Source: Parelaphostrongylus tenuis
Lineage: Eukaryota > Nematoda > Chromadorea > Rhabditida > Metastrongylidae
Assembly: GCA_019055375.1 (NCBI GenBank)
Contig: JAHQIW010001996.1
Span: 1-64,000, forward strand
Direction of reading: 5' to 3'
DNA: 64,000 nt
The notes under the pieces were generated by a model. That model saw only the letters and a program-made list of their open reading frames with translations. It ran no database searches and was not told the origin of the DNA. This document shows positions 1 through 11,600 of the stretch, piece by piece (the stretch's first letter is position 1; each line of letters starts with the position of its first letter). A program made the position numbers and the translations under genes.

Positions 1-130
1 AATCGTACGTCTGCGCCTCTCTGTCCAAGGGTTGGGCTTTCCGAGAGGACTGTCTAAAGACGAAGGATTCTGCCCAGTTGACGATGCTGTCAAAGCCGAA
101 ACATATGTACGGGCTACATGAGTTGTCCTT
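1..130. repeat. Foldback-element arm (copy A counterpart of 19,848-19,976)
   Basis: It contains the GCCGAAACA(C/T)(G/A)TGTA-type core preceded by CAGTTGACGA, which recurs about nine times in the window in both orientations. In copy B the same arm has an inverted partner at 19,610-19,735. Here the partner would lie left of the window. Confidence 0.7.
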
Positions 131-794
131 TGACAGACCACGAGTAAAGCTCAAAAAATGATTGTCAGGCATAATGAAAGTTGAGAGTGATTCTAAGAAA
201 ACACTCTATACAAAAGGTATGATTTGTAAACTACTAGAGTCTGGAAGTAAATCAATGAGAGAAAGCAGGAAGTAAAGGAAATTCAAACTGACAATGTAGA
301 AGAAATTCAGTCCAAGAAGAGCTCTCTGCGTCAGTGAGTATCCGAACTTTGGCATTTTCATCATCAACTTAGATAGAATCGACGTCTTCAATTACTAAAG
401 TCATGATTTATAAACTAACTAATTGATCGCTACAAGTTATTTGCAGATTGAGCAATCATTTGTATTAGCAATTTTCTTCCAAAGTATTAACAATAAAACA
501 TCGAAACGTGAGAATATGGTGAGAAAATATTTATAGAACAGCTCCACCAGCACTATTAGATCTATGAAAACATCTGTAAAGGGCAGTTGACAGTAAAGAG
601 GCATCCTGGCAACGACGCATAGAAAAGGCTTTGTAAAAATTACAAACTTCCTAAACATATGTACTAACTTCCTAAATTCTAAATACAAAAACTCTAGAGC
701 TAAAAAAAGGACATTTCAACTTCATGGCAGTCTAGTAATTCTAGGTATCGACACAGCAAAGACAGAACATCTTGAGAGAAAGGAAAACGAACGA

Positions 795-3700
795 TTACAG
801 AGCTTTTTCTGCATGTTCTGCTGGTGCAGCTATATCGATGTTGATGCCTTCTCCATCCTCATCAAATGTGTACTTATCGTAAATGTCGTTGAAAAGGCCA
901 CCACATGAAACAACTGCCTTCAACTTTGTGGCTAGCCGGTATGAACCGGATAGCTTACGATGTAACGAATAGATCTCTTCAGGAGGTGATGTCAACCTGA
1001 AATGGCTTTTTTGAGGTCAAAGGTCACTATCACTTCCAGTTCATCGAAATACGATATGTACACTATATTGGAAATCTCGAAATTGCGCAGCAGTATTTTC
1101 GAGAACACTTTTTACACTCTGCGAAGAGTGAGAGTCGTTTTCGGTGTTTGCGGTCTCTTCCATTAGACAAAGCTCTTCCACTAGATTTTTAGCCGGCCGG
1201 CATCCAGGAACCCGAACTGGGCGTGTGCGACCCCACCCACCGCCCGCATTCCCTCCAATCACATCTGTCCCACTCCTCTCTGCCACTTGACACCCTTCCA
1301 TCGGGAAGAAGGTTTCTGGTTCGATCCCCTACCACAACACTTCACGGTAGCTTTTTCGATGTCGATAGTATTAAAGTCCTTCTATAACGTAATTATCACA
1401 ATAAAAATGCTCAGTTTTATAACATTTCACTATTTTGTGGTACAACATGTAGATCGTAGACGTAGAACGTAGATGTAAATTTATTATGCCGTTATAAGTA
1501 GAGGATGGTTAGAACTTGTTGTTATAATTGCAGATTGTTGAATAAATGGTGATAAATAAATTATATACATTGATCGCTTGTGTTACGGTCTTACTATATG
1601 AGACATGGTGTGATTTGGTGTGCCAGTGATTCGAGCATATTGTAGTGAAAACAAAAGATAACAGCAGAAAAACCACAGTGAAGTGTTGTGGTATGGATCG
1701 AACCAGAGACGCTTCGTTCCGATGAACGGTTGCCGAGGGCAGAGAGGAACGAAACAGACGTGATTGGAGAGGGCAGAGCGAGGTGGAGCGGAATGCCCAG
1801 TTTTGGGTCCGTGGAAGTCAACTGACTAACCGACTTTAGATTTCTTTCGAAAGCTTAAATCTCGGCAAATTAAACATTGTACTTGGTTTTTGAAAAGGTT
1901 TTTTTAATGCGATGTCGCAGCGAGGATAAAAACATGTTTCTCACTCGACGTGTTTTGTCTCTACGTGGATGGTCCTTTGATAGACTATTCTAATACTTAT
2001 TTGATAGCACAAATCTCGGCGATTCTGATGCTGGATTTGGTCTTCTTGAAAAAAGCCTTCATGGTGCGCTTTAGGTGTTAAGAAGAAATCACGTCTCATA
2101 TTCGGAGTTTTCTTCGCTGACGAAAATCTTATTTGCAAAAAGAGTATGTGAGCATGTAGAAGAGATTAATCAGTATCGGATTTATGCAAAAAATTTAAGA
2201 TTTTAACAAAACGAGATAGAAAAAACTTTTTAAATAACAAAAATCGCGTGTCCCTTGCAAATCGATCGACTGCCATCCGCAACAATTAATAAGAAACGAG
2301 GCATATTTACGAGTATAGATATGTGATTCCACCCAGCTGTGCTCCAGCATAACTGGTATGAGCTTATGTATTCGTTGTGTCACACTCTGTCGAGAAAATC
2401 ATATGGATAAGTGCTTGTCAACGTCTCCCCATAATCAAAACTGATTCCACATGAGCTTTTTCCATTATGGACGATTCATAGCCGCTCAACAATCCGATCT
2501 CTCGCGACATCCTTAACATAAAAAAAACTGATTCTATACTTCGAAGAAGAACTTGCTCAGATTAATAGCTCTCACTGCCGACCATGAAACTCAACAATAT
2601 TCTATGCATGGTTTTCTTACGAGTGGCCCATGTACACAGGAGAGTATGGGAGCTCATTACCAGCCGCATGGTGGTAGCGAGGTCCAGAACTCCGGAAAAG
2701 GAGTCGCCGTTGCTATAGCATGCAAAGCTGGGCATGGTACAACAAAAAAGCCAAGCGGAAAATAAAGGGTCAACTTCACTACATGTCCTAAAAATGGAAA
2801 AAAAACCCACAGATTAACAGATTTCACGTCCTATTGTGGTAGCGTAAGCTCCTGTATGAATGAATTGCTGGTTCAACTCCCTCCAATTCCCTCACTCCTG
2901 AAATCATGCACATCCATCGGTATTTTCAAGAATTTCACGCCTTTCACCATGACACTCTCTTCATCGGAGACAGCCTTGTTTCTTGTTTCTCACAGATCTC
3001 TTGTTTTTGCTTTCAAATTTTTTTAAAATTTCAAAACCTTTCAAATTAGAACACTGTCCTCAGTATAGAAGATATCTACAGTGTCGGCAGAAAATGGTAC
3101 TATTCACACCCAGACACTGAAGGAAAAGGTAGCTTTTCATATCGATTCCTTTATTTCTGTGAACATGGAAAACATAGTACGTCACTGTTAATGAAAAGAA
3201 CCAATGTCTCTAATTGAAATGTCACCTTGCGTGACGAAGATTTTCCAATATCCAGCCTTGATAGGAGAACTCAGAACGAATCTTCGAACAACTTACTCAA
3301 GAATCTTCCGAGCATCCCTTTCTGATGCTGCTTTGACTAGTTTTGTACAGCCATCAACGAAATTTTTGCCGTAAGAGCGAGATGCTCCAAAATCCAACAA
3401 AATCATACGTGGATCCCCTAAACAAACGCTACTACTACGTGCAGTGAACGAAAGGAAATCATCCCCAAATGAGAATTTTAGCGAAACCGGATTCTGGATT
3501 TACTCCCAAAAAGAAATTCGACCAATTCGGATCCGTTTGCATAAACCTTCAAATGAATATCTGAAAAAAAGATCACAGAAATCGGATAATGACGCCTTGA
3601 TAGACAGACAGTATCATAGCGGAAGCAATCAACAAAGAAAAACCCGTGAATAGAAAACACCTCATGAAGACATAATTTAATGAATTCTCCAGCAATGTAG

Positions 3701-3798
3701 TCACGGACGACTTGAGGTTCATTTATACATTTGTCGACAGGTTTTCCGACGACGTATTCAGCTATCAGGACGCAGTTCGTTGTGAGAGACTCGACGAC
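795..3798 (-). pseudogene. coq-8: coq-8 3' fragment (COQ8/ADCK3-like kinase), decayed copy A
   Basis: Five exons are recognisable: 3,661-3,798, 3,488-3,560, 3,297-3,418, 2,337-2,511 and 795-996. They encode the C-terminal part of the UbiB/COQ8 family: a FMQTDPNWSNFF segment, the LLDFGASRSYG metal-binding motif, the EKAHVESVLIMG helix region and the PPEEIYSLHRKL C-terminus. Several lesions are visible. There is a TGA in place of TGG at 3,549-3,551, an extra base near 3,361 within the DFG exon, and two one-base losses (near 2,426 and 2,395); the donor after 2,337 reads CT instead of GT. Exon lengths confirm the indels against copy B (122 versus 121 nt and 175 versus 177 nt). The 5' half, including the KxGQ motif and ATP-binding lysine, is absent. 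It cannot encode a working COQ8. Family assignment is by motif recognition; no database search was run. Confidence 0.9.
1706..1917. other. About 212 bp present in copy A but not in copy B
   Basis: Copy B reads straight through at 24,850 (…aaccag|cgag…). In copy A the same words are separated by about 212 bp whose two ends both lie next to CAG. This fits either a deletion in B between short CAG repeats or an insertion in A. Confidence 0.6.
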
Positions 3799-3881
3799 CT
3801 AAAAAAAGATTATAAAGCGACCAAACAGGATGCCAGCTCTATGAGTCAAATAACTAAAAATTGTGGTAGCGAAGCGAGATC

Positions 3882-3962
3882 CCCAGCAGTGCAGTGATAA
3901 GGCACACCCCCAGGTAAGGTTGAGACGTGGGTCTGACTCTTGTTTGAGGTTCAAAGCTTGCC
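3882..3962 (+). repeat. tRNA-like (SINE head) repeat
   Basis: It has a degenerate A box around GCAGTGATAAGG and a T-loop-like end, followed by the AAAGCTTGCC tail typical of these units here. No functional cloverleaf. Confidence 0.5.
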
Positions 3963-4109
3963 TAGAACTCAATATTGCTATATATGTATATTTATGAAAT
4001 CATAAAGCTGCAATAAAATTCCAAAAATTCCTATGTTTTAGTGCTTTTTCGCGGTGTAACAGTGCTACAAATATCTCAAAAAGAATCCAGTGGCAAGCAA
4101 AATTGAATC

Positions 4110-4181
4110 TTAGCCGGGAGTTGTACCCGCGTTTAACTCATAACGGGACGTGTGCTACCACCACACCACTCAGGCCATCGC
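4110..4181 (-). repeat. tRNA-like repeat, inverted partner of 4,346-4,422
   Basis: On the minus strand it reads GGCCTGAGTGGTGTGGTGG…GTACAACTCCCGGCT, with A-box and B-box-like words at tRNA spacing. The arm pairing is too poor for a real tRNA. Confidence 0.55.
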
Positions 4182-4345
4182 GTAAAGCAATAAAAATATG
4201 AGAAATCTTAGAATTGAATAGCCACGGTGACTGCCAGCTTAACCGGGTCTTTTAGAGCGATAGTGCTTACCCGACCAAACCTATTTAATGGCTGGTGGCT
4301 AATAGTTATGGTAGAAATATATCAAAAAATGAGTGGCAAGTAAGC

Positions 4346-4422
4346 CGTGGCCTCTGTGGTTTAGAGGTAGCACGCAATCCCGGTATGGATAAAATGAGGG
4401 TTCAACTCCTGTCTGAGGCCCA
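4346..4422 (+). repeat. tRNA-like repeat
   Basis: GGCCTCTGTGGTTTAGAGG starts the unit and GGTTCAACTCC is a near-perfect B box; the end GAGGCC pairs with the start. It is followed by a TTTTGCTTATCACT tail shared with other units. Probably a tRNA-derived SINE head, not a tRNA. Confidence 0.55.
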
Positions 4423-4575
4423 AATTTTGCTTATCACTGATATTTCATTTAGGGATAATATTATGAAAGCGGCAAAGAAAGGATTCTTGTAAATTATATA
4501 GTTAAGTAGCTGTAACTTTAGCTTCGTTTAATGCCGACATGTGCTTACCGGACCGAACCTGTTGACTGTTGAAAC

Positions 4576-4650
4576 AGGCATCCTGGTTGTACAGTGGGTA
4601 GCACACGCCCTTGAATGAATGAAACGCGAGATCGACACTAGCCCGAGGTT
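4576..4650 (+). repeat. tRNA-like repeat
   Basis: GTTGTACAGTGGGTAGCACACG is the D-arm-like part and the T-arm-like part is GCGAGATCGACACTAG. It is followed by the AAATTTGCATAACACT tail. It is degenerate. Confidence 0.45.
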
Positions 4651-5051
4651 CAGAAATTTGCATAACACTACTGAATAGAATCTACTGAACACGTTTGCGA
4701 GTGTGGACAACAACTATCAAAACTTCCATTTCCGGGCGATAAAAGGATAAAGCGCTCGGCTTCGGCTAGCCGGTACACACTGTGAAGCATTTCTAATTGG
4801 TAGTACCATCCATGCGCACTTGCTTAACCCATATGTGGTCCAAAGTATTTGAACTATCTAGAATTCCTTGCTAGGAGAAAAAGCAGTAGGAAAAAAACCA
4901 AGGCTACCACTAAAACCACGGGTACGTAGACTATGCAGAATATGGATGATAAGTACTTGATATGTCAGAATTTTTTATGCTGCTGTTCGTACAGCAATAC
5001 TAATGATGTTATAATACGGCTGCATTGAATGATCCTAAGTAACAGGTTGAA

Positions 5052-5130
5052 CCTCAAGTGGGGATTGAACCTCTCGATTCGCGCATACCGGAATGCGCGC
5101 CACCCATTGCACCACCACCGAGGTCAGCGC
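5052..5130 (-). repeat. tRNA-like repeat
   Basis: Minus strand: GACCTCGGTGGTGGTGCAAT…GGTTCAATCCCC. The B box GGTTCAATCCC is intact but the stems are imperfect. The same unit sits at 28,031-28,109 in copy B. Confidence 0.55.
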
Positions 5131-5389
5131 TCTAATCACTTCCAACTATTGGACATAGACGAACTGTAAGAACTTTAATTCAACCGCTCCTATAACAGTG
5201 TTATATTAGGCTCCCGATTTGAGTGTGACACGAGTTCAGCTTCCCCAAAAGTTTAATGTTTTGGATATCACTCAGTATTTTTGGATACATAGCTTGTCCT
5301 AATGGAAAATCAGTTCCACACGATTAAAAGGATAAAGCTCGGTACTAGTCAATAATAATGTATCGCCACAACAGGGATGTATCAACGTG

Positions 5390-5740
5390 CTATTAACTGG
5401 CCGACTTCCGCTGACTAAGGGCGTGTCCTCCAGCGTGGGCACAACCCCACCTCTTCTGCCCCTACTAATCGCCGGCTATAGTACTACTTTTCTCTTCAAG
5501 ACTCGCAGTTAAGTTCTGTACTAATTCGCGTGCAGTTTTGCCACGGAAGGTAGTACTGCAGTCGACGACTAATCGGGGCAGAGGAGGTGGAGTCGGTCCT
5601 GGGATGGCGGACACGTCCAGCTTGCGGCCGTGGGAGCGAACCGGTTGAAACTCGGAGGGCGGGGTAGCCCAGTGGTCAGTGATGCGACATATTAGAAAGC
5701 GAGGAGATAAGCAATGCGCTGGTTCGACCTCCTCCCAAAA
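5390..5740. repeat. Palindromic MITE-like element joined to a tRNA-like unit
   Basis: 5,390-5,460 and 5,570-5,650 are inverted repeats of each other (GGGCGTGTCCTCCAGCGTGG against its complement; CACCTCTTCTGCCCC against GGGGCAGAGGAGGTG). The palindrome runs directly into a tRNA-like unit (5,658-5,740, GTAGCCCAGTGG…CTGGTTCGACCTCC). The same composite occurs at 28,372-28,710 and, as a variant, at 33,612-34,218. Confidence 0.7.
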
Positions 5741-5873
5741 TATTCCTCTGCGATTGATCACCTTAGATTGCCCTAGTTCGGCTGCTTACGAGATTGTGAA
5801 GAGAATTGTCTCAACTAAATACTCAGAAAACTTTGCGCAGAATCAGTTCAGAAAATGAAGTTAAAGCAAAGTG

Positions 5874-7786
5874 AGAGTGAGTGAGCAAAATGGTATCAAG
5901 TATCGGTTAATTTCATTTTTCATAGTGTCTAACATCACATTGGTAAACTATCCTGTTCAAAGGTAGTTCATCTGCAGGTTACATGTAAGAGGTGGACTTT
6001 GCCCGTTTCATTAGATGTCACCATATAAGAAGTTTAAACAGAATAATTGACCATGGTTTGGTAAAGTACGTCGCCGTCTAGGCTTTGAGTAAGGCGAGAT
6101 CGCCGAAACGTAAGCTACCGAATTTGAAGGAGGAAACATCTCACGCGAGATGTATTCAGAGGAAAGAACTGTTCGTAAAATACTATCATTATTTGCTATT
6201 TCTTCATCAGTTAATACTACAATTGTTATTTCTTTCGTTTCGAGTGTTTCTTGACATCACTCCCAAATTTCAATATGCCTGATGGTTATTTTTGAGTCAT
6301 GCATGTGATCTGTCAGGAGCAATTATACAATGCAATACACGTTTTTCGGCCTTCGAGCCTCGTGAATTGCATGGTGCCCTTTCGCTCATTAAGTTACTTG
6401 AGTTCTACACATTACATAGGAGTCAACGAAAACGTTTTACACAAACCGTGAAGTGATAAAACTACAGAACGGGAAGCGTTGGACATTTGATCGCTCTTGG
6501 CTGGTAATCTTGAAATAGCATACTTTTCCTTTCATGGCTTAGAAATAATCTTCAGATATAATTGTTTATGTTATCACATTACCCGACTGCACAACCATTG
6601 CAATGTGCCGTTCTTAGCATCTCTTGCACCCAATATCGTTGCATCCATTATCAAACAGGATCTTCGAACATTTACATATGGGATAGACTACTACTTGTGA
6701 ATTTTTTCGTATTCGTCATGAACTGCGTTAAATGACAGTCGAAACGTATTTTTTCAAAAAAAAAACCCATGATAACTGCGAGAGAGCGTTCTTACTTGAA
6801 TTGCAACGAGTGAGTTTATCTCAGAGAATACTGGTAATATTTCCACGCAGGAGGTATAAGAGATTTGAATGGGGAATCAAACCACTGCTTGGGTGATTTG
6901 TGTGGCCCGGATAATGAACGGAATCACTGTTACTGCGTCAGTTACTTCCCACTGATGCTTCAATCAAACGAATTATGTTGTGAGACATTGCTACCCTACC
7001 AATTCACATTTCACCTAGAAATGCTGTGGTTCCAAGTTCCTAGCAATTCGTCTGGTTTCCTGGACGAAGGGTTGCTGATAACACTGAACGGTTAGAAACT
7101 GTCTGAAAGAAAGACCGAGCAAGGACCTCGGAGGCACACTGGGCAACCTTATGCAGCCAGGAATAGAAATGGCAGGTTCGAACTCACCTCAACCGAGTTA
7201 TGCTCACTGCTGAAAATTCTTGTGTTGTAATTAGGATTACAAAGATGTTACCGGAGCTTTCACCCAAACTCCAAATTCGACAGTACGTTACTGCGATGTA
7301 CTGAAAGATTTTAGATAATGCTCATCCCTGATCGCGCATTAATTCATCGGAGAGGCACCAGCAATACACGCATGGTCCTTGATTCGAATCCACGTCTTGG
7401 ACTCACTCAAGGCTTTCACTTCTGTGTGCATTTTTACTTATTATGTACAATAACACAGCGTATTTCATTGTGGTTATTTTTATGTACATTTGAAAGGAGT
7501 TACAGACGATATGGATCGACGAAAAAATAAACCATAATTAACTAAAATGACATCAATTGGCTTGATTTCGAATAATGTTTGAAATCACATAGAACTTTTA
7601 CAACGACAATAGCCACTTGAAGGTGATATCAAAACAATGTGAGCAGTATTCCAATCTGGCGCACCTAACCGAGAATTTGACTCAAGGCTGAAAATTACGT
7701 CGAATCATCTCATCGACCACTAAAACCGATAAAATTTCCTAACAAAGAATAAGTACACATTTCATACATTACGATATAGTATTCAC
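5874..7786. other. No gene recognised
   Basis: I see no exon chain on either strand. The stretch holds one foldback-type arm (about 6,330-6,400, minus orientation, TTTCGGCCTTCGAGCCTCGT) and a degenerate tRNA-like unit near 7,325-7,405. Confidence 0.5.
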
Positions 7787-8223
7787 TTAAATCGGGCAGC
7801 CTTCACCCGATTGTGGATCTGGTAAGAGCCCTTCTTCCTTCAGTTTTCTCAGTGCCGGTGTCCAATGGCTCTCAGGCAAATTTCGCAGTTCGATCAGACG
7901 CTTCTTGTACCTCGGATTGTTGTCCCTGGAAAAGATTCTTCACAAATAAGAGTACTGTGACTGCACAATATTACTGTACTGCCAATGCGAACCTACGCCA
8001 GATACGTTCCTTTCTTGTACACTGCCAAACTGCCTCGTCCCAGTATGAGCATTTACCGAAGAATTTACCTCAACAAGGTTCAGGTCTTATCGAAATTCTT
8101 GTTAACAAGTGAAACTGATGCAATAAAAATACCTATAGTGCTCTCAGCGTAGCATCTTTTAAGAAGCTCAATAAGCACATTACACTCTTGAGTATGAAGA
8201 TGAGGCGAAAGATCCGGTAACAT
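7787..8223 (-). CDS. CMC2: COX assembly mitochondrial protein 2 homolog (CMC2), complete
   Basis: Three exons, 8,133-8,223, 7,993-8,068 and 7,787-7,925 (91+76+139 nt), join in frame to a 101-residue protein. The start MLPDLSPHLHTQECN matches the CMC2 family. Two CX9C pairs are visible, CNVLIELLKRC (residues about 14-24) and CSYWDEAVWQC (about 36-46), the twin-CX9C coiled-coil-helix fold of intermembrane-space proteins imported by the Mia40 pathway. CMC2 acts in cytochrome c oxidase assembly. The introns are 64 and 67 nt, with GT/AG ends and phases 1 and 2. The start was chosen because it begins the conserved N-terminus; a TTTAG at 8,250-8,254 upstream could be a trans-splice acceptor. The C-terminal part after residue 56 is longer than usual and ends in GEGCPI. 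It lies 468 bp downstream of the tetraspanin gene on the same strand. No lesions seen. Confidence 0.92.
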
Positions 8224-8691
8224 TTTCAAAAGAAAAACACTGATTTCCACTAAAGTAATACAAATTTACAGTATTACAGTAGTTGTACGAGAAGAAACTG
8301 AGTAAATCAGATTGGTGAAATGGGAAATCACAACATTTATTGCTATAGGAGAAAAGAAAATTGGCATCGATCCGCTTTAAGACTTTACTACATAACGGAA
8401 ATTCCTCGAGAACAAAACGAATCTGAGGACAAATCTACAGATACTTAAACTCTAACAATAAAAATCAACGTCACACACAGATAGTGAAACACTCTAACAA
8501 TAACAATTAACGAAATCACAATTCGCATTTTCACAACAATGCAAGAGATCTGCATGGAATTGAACTAGACTCAATCGTATTCTAACATTTCAGGAACATT
8601 CCCGAAATGGCATAAAGACATAAATTGAGAATCAGTAGAGGATTCGACAATGGGAAAGTTGACAGATCATAGTAAACTTGTTATTGATATT

Positions 8692-11600
8692 CTATAGAAA
8701 GAGTGAATCTGGATCTATCCTTGGATCTCTCATATTCCGAAATCGATATGCCAGCCAAACACCTGCTACCTGAAACATCAACAAATGCTTCTCCAACTAG
8801 TTCATTAATTCTGATTAGCTGAAAAATTGATGACAAAGCCTGTGACACGTGATGGACATGATAGGTTTATAGAGAACCTGTGAACTATTGCTTTCAAGGT
8901 CTAGATAATAAACCTATTGTGTTGATTTGATATGAAATTGCTTGAAATCAATTCTACAAGAAGGTGACAACGAAGTATAAAATTGAGAAATTGAGACTCC
9001 CATGAGATAGTGGCAGCCGCAAACCTTAGCGATGCATTGGAACAAAGTATCATATTTTATCCCAACTAAAACTTCAGCGCTTCAATGTCGAAAAACGGAA
9101 ATCCACTTAACCCAAGAAAAGCGAAGTTCCTCAGCACTGAACAAAAAAATCTTGTACCACGATGGCGCAAAGATCCGTAGATTCTGGGGTTCCATTCAAT
9201 TCGTTAAATTTCTTAGTGAGGGTGGAGGGTAAGGCAGTACTACTTGATCCGACGTTGCTCCAACACTAGGTTTGTAAATCTTTTTGCTTGATTCTATTCC
9301 ACGGATTGTGTAAGTTATGATGGACATGAAACGACACAAAGTATTATTCGTTAAATAGATAGTGACAGCAAAACCGGAGCTACTGTATTACAGTGGCTGG
9401 AACGCCCTCGAAAAAAGTGTGACGTGGGTTCAACTCCCGTACGACGTTCAAAGTTTTGCAAATCACTCAACATTCTTACATATATTATAAAACGTTCAAA
9501 CTAGCAAAATAAATCGCATGAGAATATAAAAGCCGAGTAAATATATTCGGACTCGAATTCTTTCGATAGAAAAAAAAAGTTCTTCCCATAAATATCTCAG
9601 CATGAAAATGGTACCAAGTTATTCAAATTGAGTTTGGAAGATGTATACATATATTAAATTATGAATGATGCCGATAAGCACGGCTCTAGAATAAGAGATA
9701 GGGCATAGTTAGCGGCTAGGAAGAGCGCAGAAGATCTGCTAGACGTGGAAGATATTTGTACGTGATGATTGTTATGAGATTGCCTTCTATTCGAACGTTT
9801 TTTAACCTCGTTTTCGAACACTGATGTGTTCTGATGGACTTGACGGTGCGTGTAGATATTATGTCTGCGGTTCCTCTATGCAAGAAAATTCTCCTCGAGA
9901 CGGATGGCTCAGACGAAAGGCACCGTGCAACTGACAATGCCCAAGGCTGAAACACGTCTATTGCGCTGTGTAAGTGCTCAGAACAGACCTCATGCAATGC
10001 CCAAATACAACAATAAGGCATACTAAAACTTGAGCGAGATCTTGATAAACACTCGAAACAAGAGGTATGATATTCTGATAGACTTTATAGCGTTTTCAAA
10101 TCTTGTTATGCCAATGGCAAACATACGTTTGGGTGATTTCACTCGCCTCGTCAGTGCCGCACACTCCATCGGCAGCCCCACATGAATGAAGAGACACATA
10201 ATGAAAAAATTGAAATTTCGTTGAGTCTTTTATGATCGATGACACGCGACTGTCATTATTTATTTAGGCATTGTCTTCTGCCAATTGTGTGAAAATGTCC
10301 CGTGGGCCAAGAGATTGCTCAGTGGTGAAGATCAACCGGCAAGCATAGTAGAAGGATCAGGAAAAGTGTTCTTCAAAAGCAAGTCGTACCATAGCTAATT
10401 GTAGAGAGGAAAACGAGAACCAAAATTTTACAAAACCTATTTTCGTTCGATTTCAGTAGACAAAGTAATTCCACTTGCGCTGTCCGTATGCTAGAAAAGA
10501 CTATCATCAGAAAAGTGTAGACGTTGTGTTTCTTGTTGTCGAAAATAATCAAAATATAGCCAAAGCAGTAAACAGTTCTACTCACCACGACGTTCCAAAT
10601 TCTATTAAGTACCTATTTTTTTATGGAAAGGTACGATGTGGAATATGGTCACAAAATCCTGAGATACGCCCATTTCGAGTGCTTTGTTAAGGCTACGCTC
10701 AAATTTCAATAGATCCTTTCACTGTTATTCGAGCCAAGTTGTCATGTCGACCACATAACAAGTTGGCTCAAATGATAATGAAAGAATCCTGAAATACTCG
10801 AGAGACTCGGAGCCTCGGGTAAGCTGCATGAATTGGAATTACCCCTTACGGCGGTTCACGTCTTATTCACTGCACCACTAAATTCTAATGTCGTATTTTA
10901 CCATAAAAAAGAACAGACAGTAGACAAAACTTAAAACGATGTGATTTCAACGAGCACAAGTCAAAAAGAACGGGGAAGGAAGGAGAGGGGGTGGGGTTGT
11001 AAGACATCTGAGGTGAGCTTCCCAGCTCTCCTCATATCTTCCTCCGTATCCTTGTGATGGTGAATTAGAATAAGAATTTTTCTTCGGATTTGGCATAACA
11101 AATCAATCACATGTTCCTTGTTGATTAAGCGGAAGTACGAAATTGAGAAAAAGTTTGTTTTTAGCTAACGTAGTTCATCAAAGAAACTTACTTCGCTGAT
11201 GCTGAAAAGGAGTCCAAGTATGCCAACGCAGGAGAGATTTCTACTTGTAGCATTCACAATCACGGGAAGACAAGGCGGACATTCATCCCCACACGGAAGC
11301 TGAAAATGTTCATAAAACTACGAGTTTGTTCACCTATTGAATTGAAACAGACATAAAACCTTTTAAAATCGCTTTACTGATCTTCTACAACAAATTCATC
11401 CTTCTTGAAGATGAAATCCAATATTTCCAACCTTCCTACAGTAGCTGCTTTTTCTGCTGATGTCGTCCAAAGCACAGCATCCAAAGGCTTTTTCAGCGTC
11501 CCACTTCACAGTCTCGTCTGATCTCAACCATCCTCTTGCGATCAGCTATAAGACAAGAATGATAAAACGACTTTTTACGAAAAAAATACAATATGAATGC

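Larger units (their letters stand above)
1..5873. repeat. Segmental duplication, copy A (left edge outside window)
   Basis: This stretch matches 19,848-28,848 in the same orientation; in the lines compared by eye roughly nine bases in ten agree. It carries the last five exons of coq-8, six tRNA-like repeats and one palindromic element in the same order as copy B. Differences are the RTE present only in B and about 212 bp (1,706-1,917) present only in A. Similarity stops near 5,873, inside the intron next to the exon that copy B has at 28,874-28,993, so copy A never received the 5' half of coq-8 within this window. Confidence 0.93.

Noticed and set aside
1041..1301. Minus-strand 86-codon frame next to the last coq-8 exon
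   Set aside because: It is not conserved as a frame in copy B, where the same DNA has shifts; it is intron sequence.
7813..8112. A 99-codon plus-strand frame
   Set aside because: It is the shadow of the CMC2 gene on the other strand, whose exons have correct phases and the twin CX9C motif.
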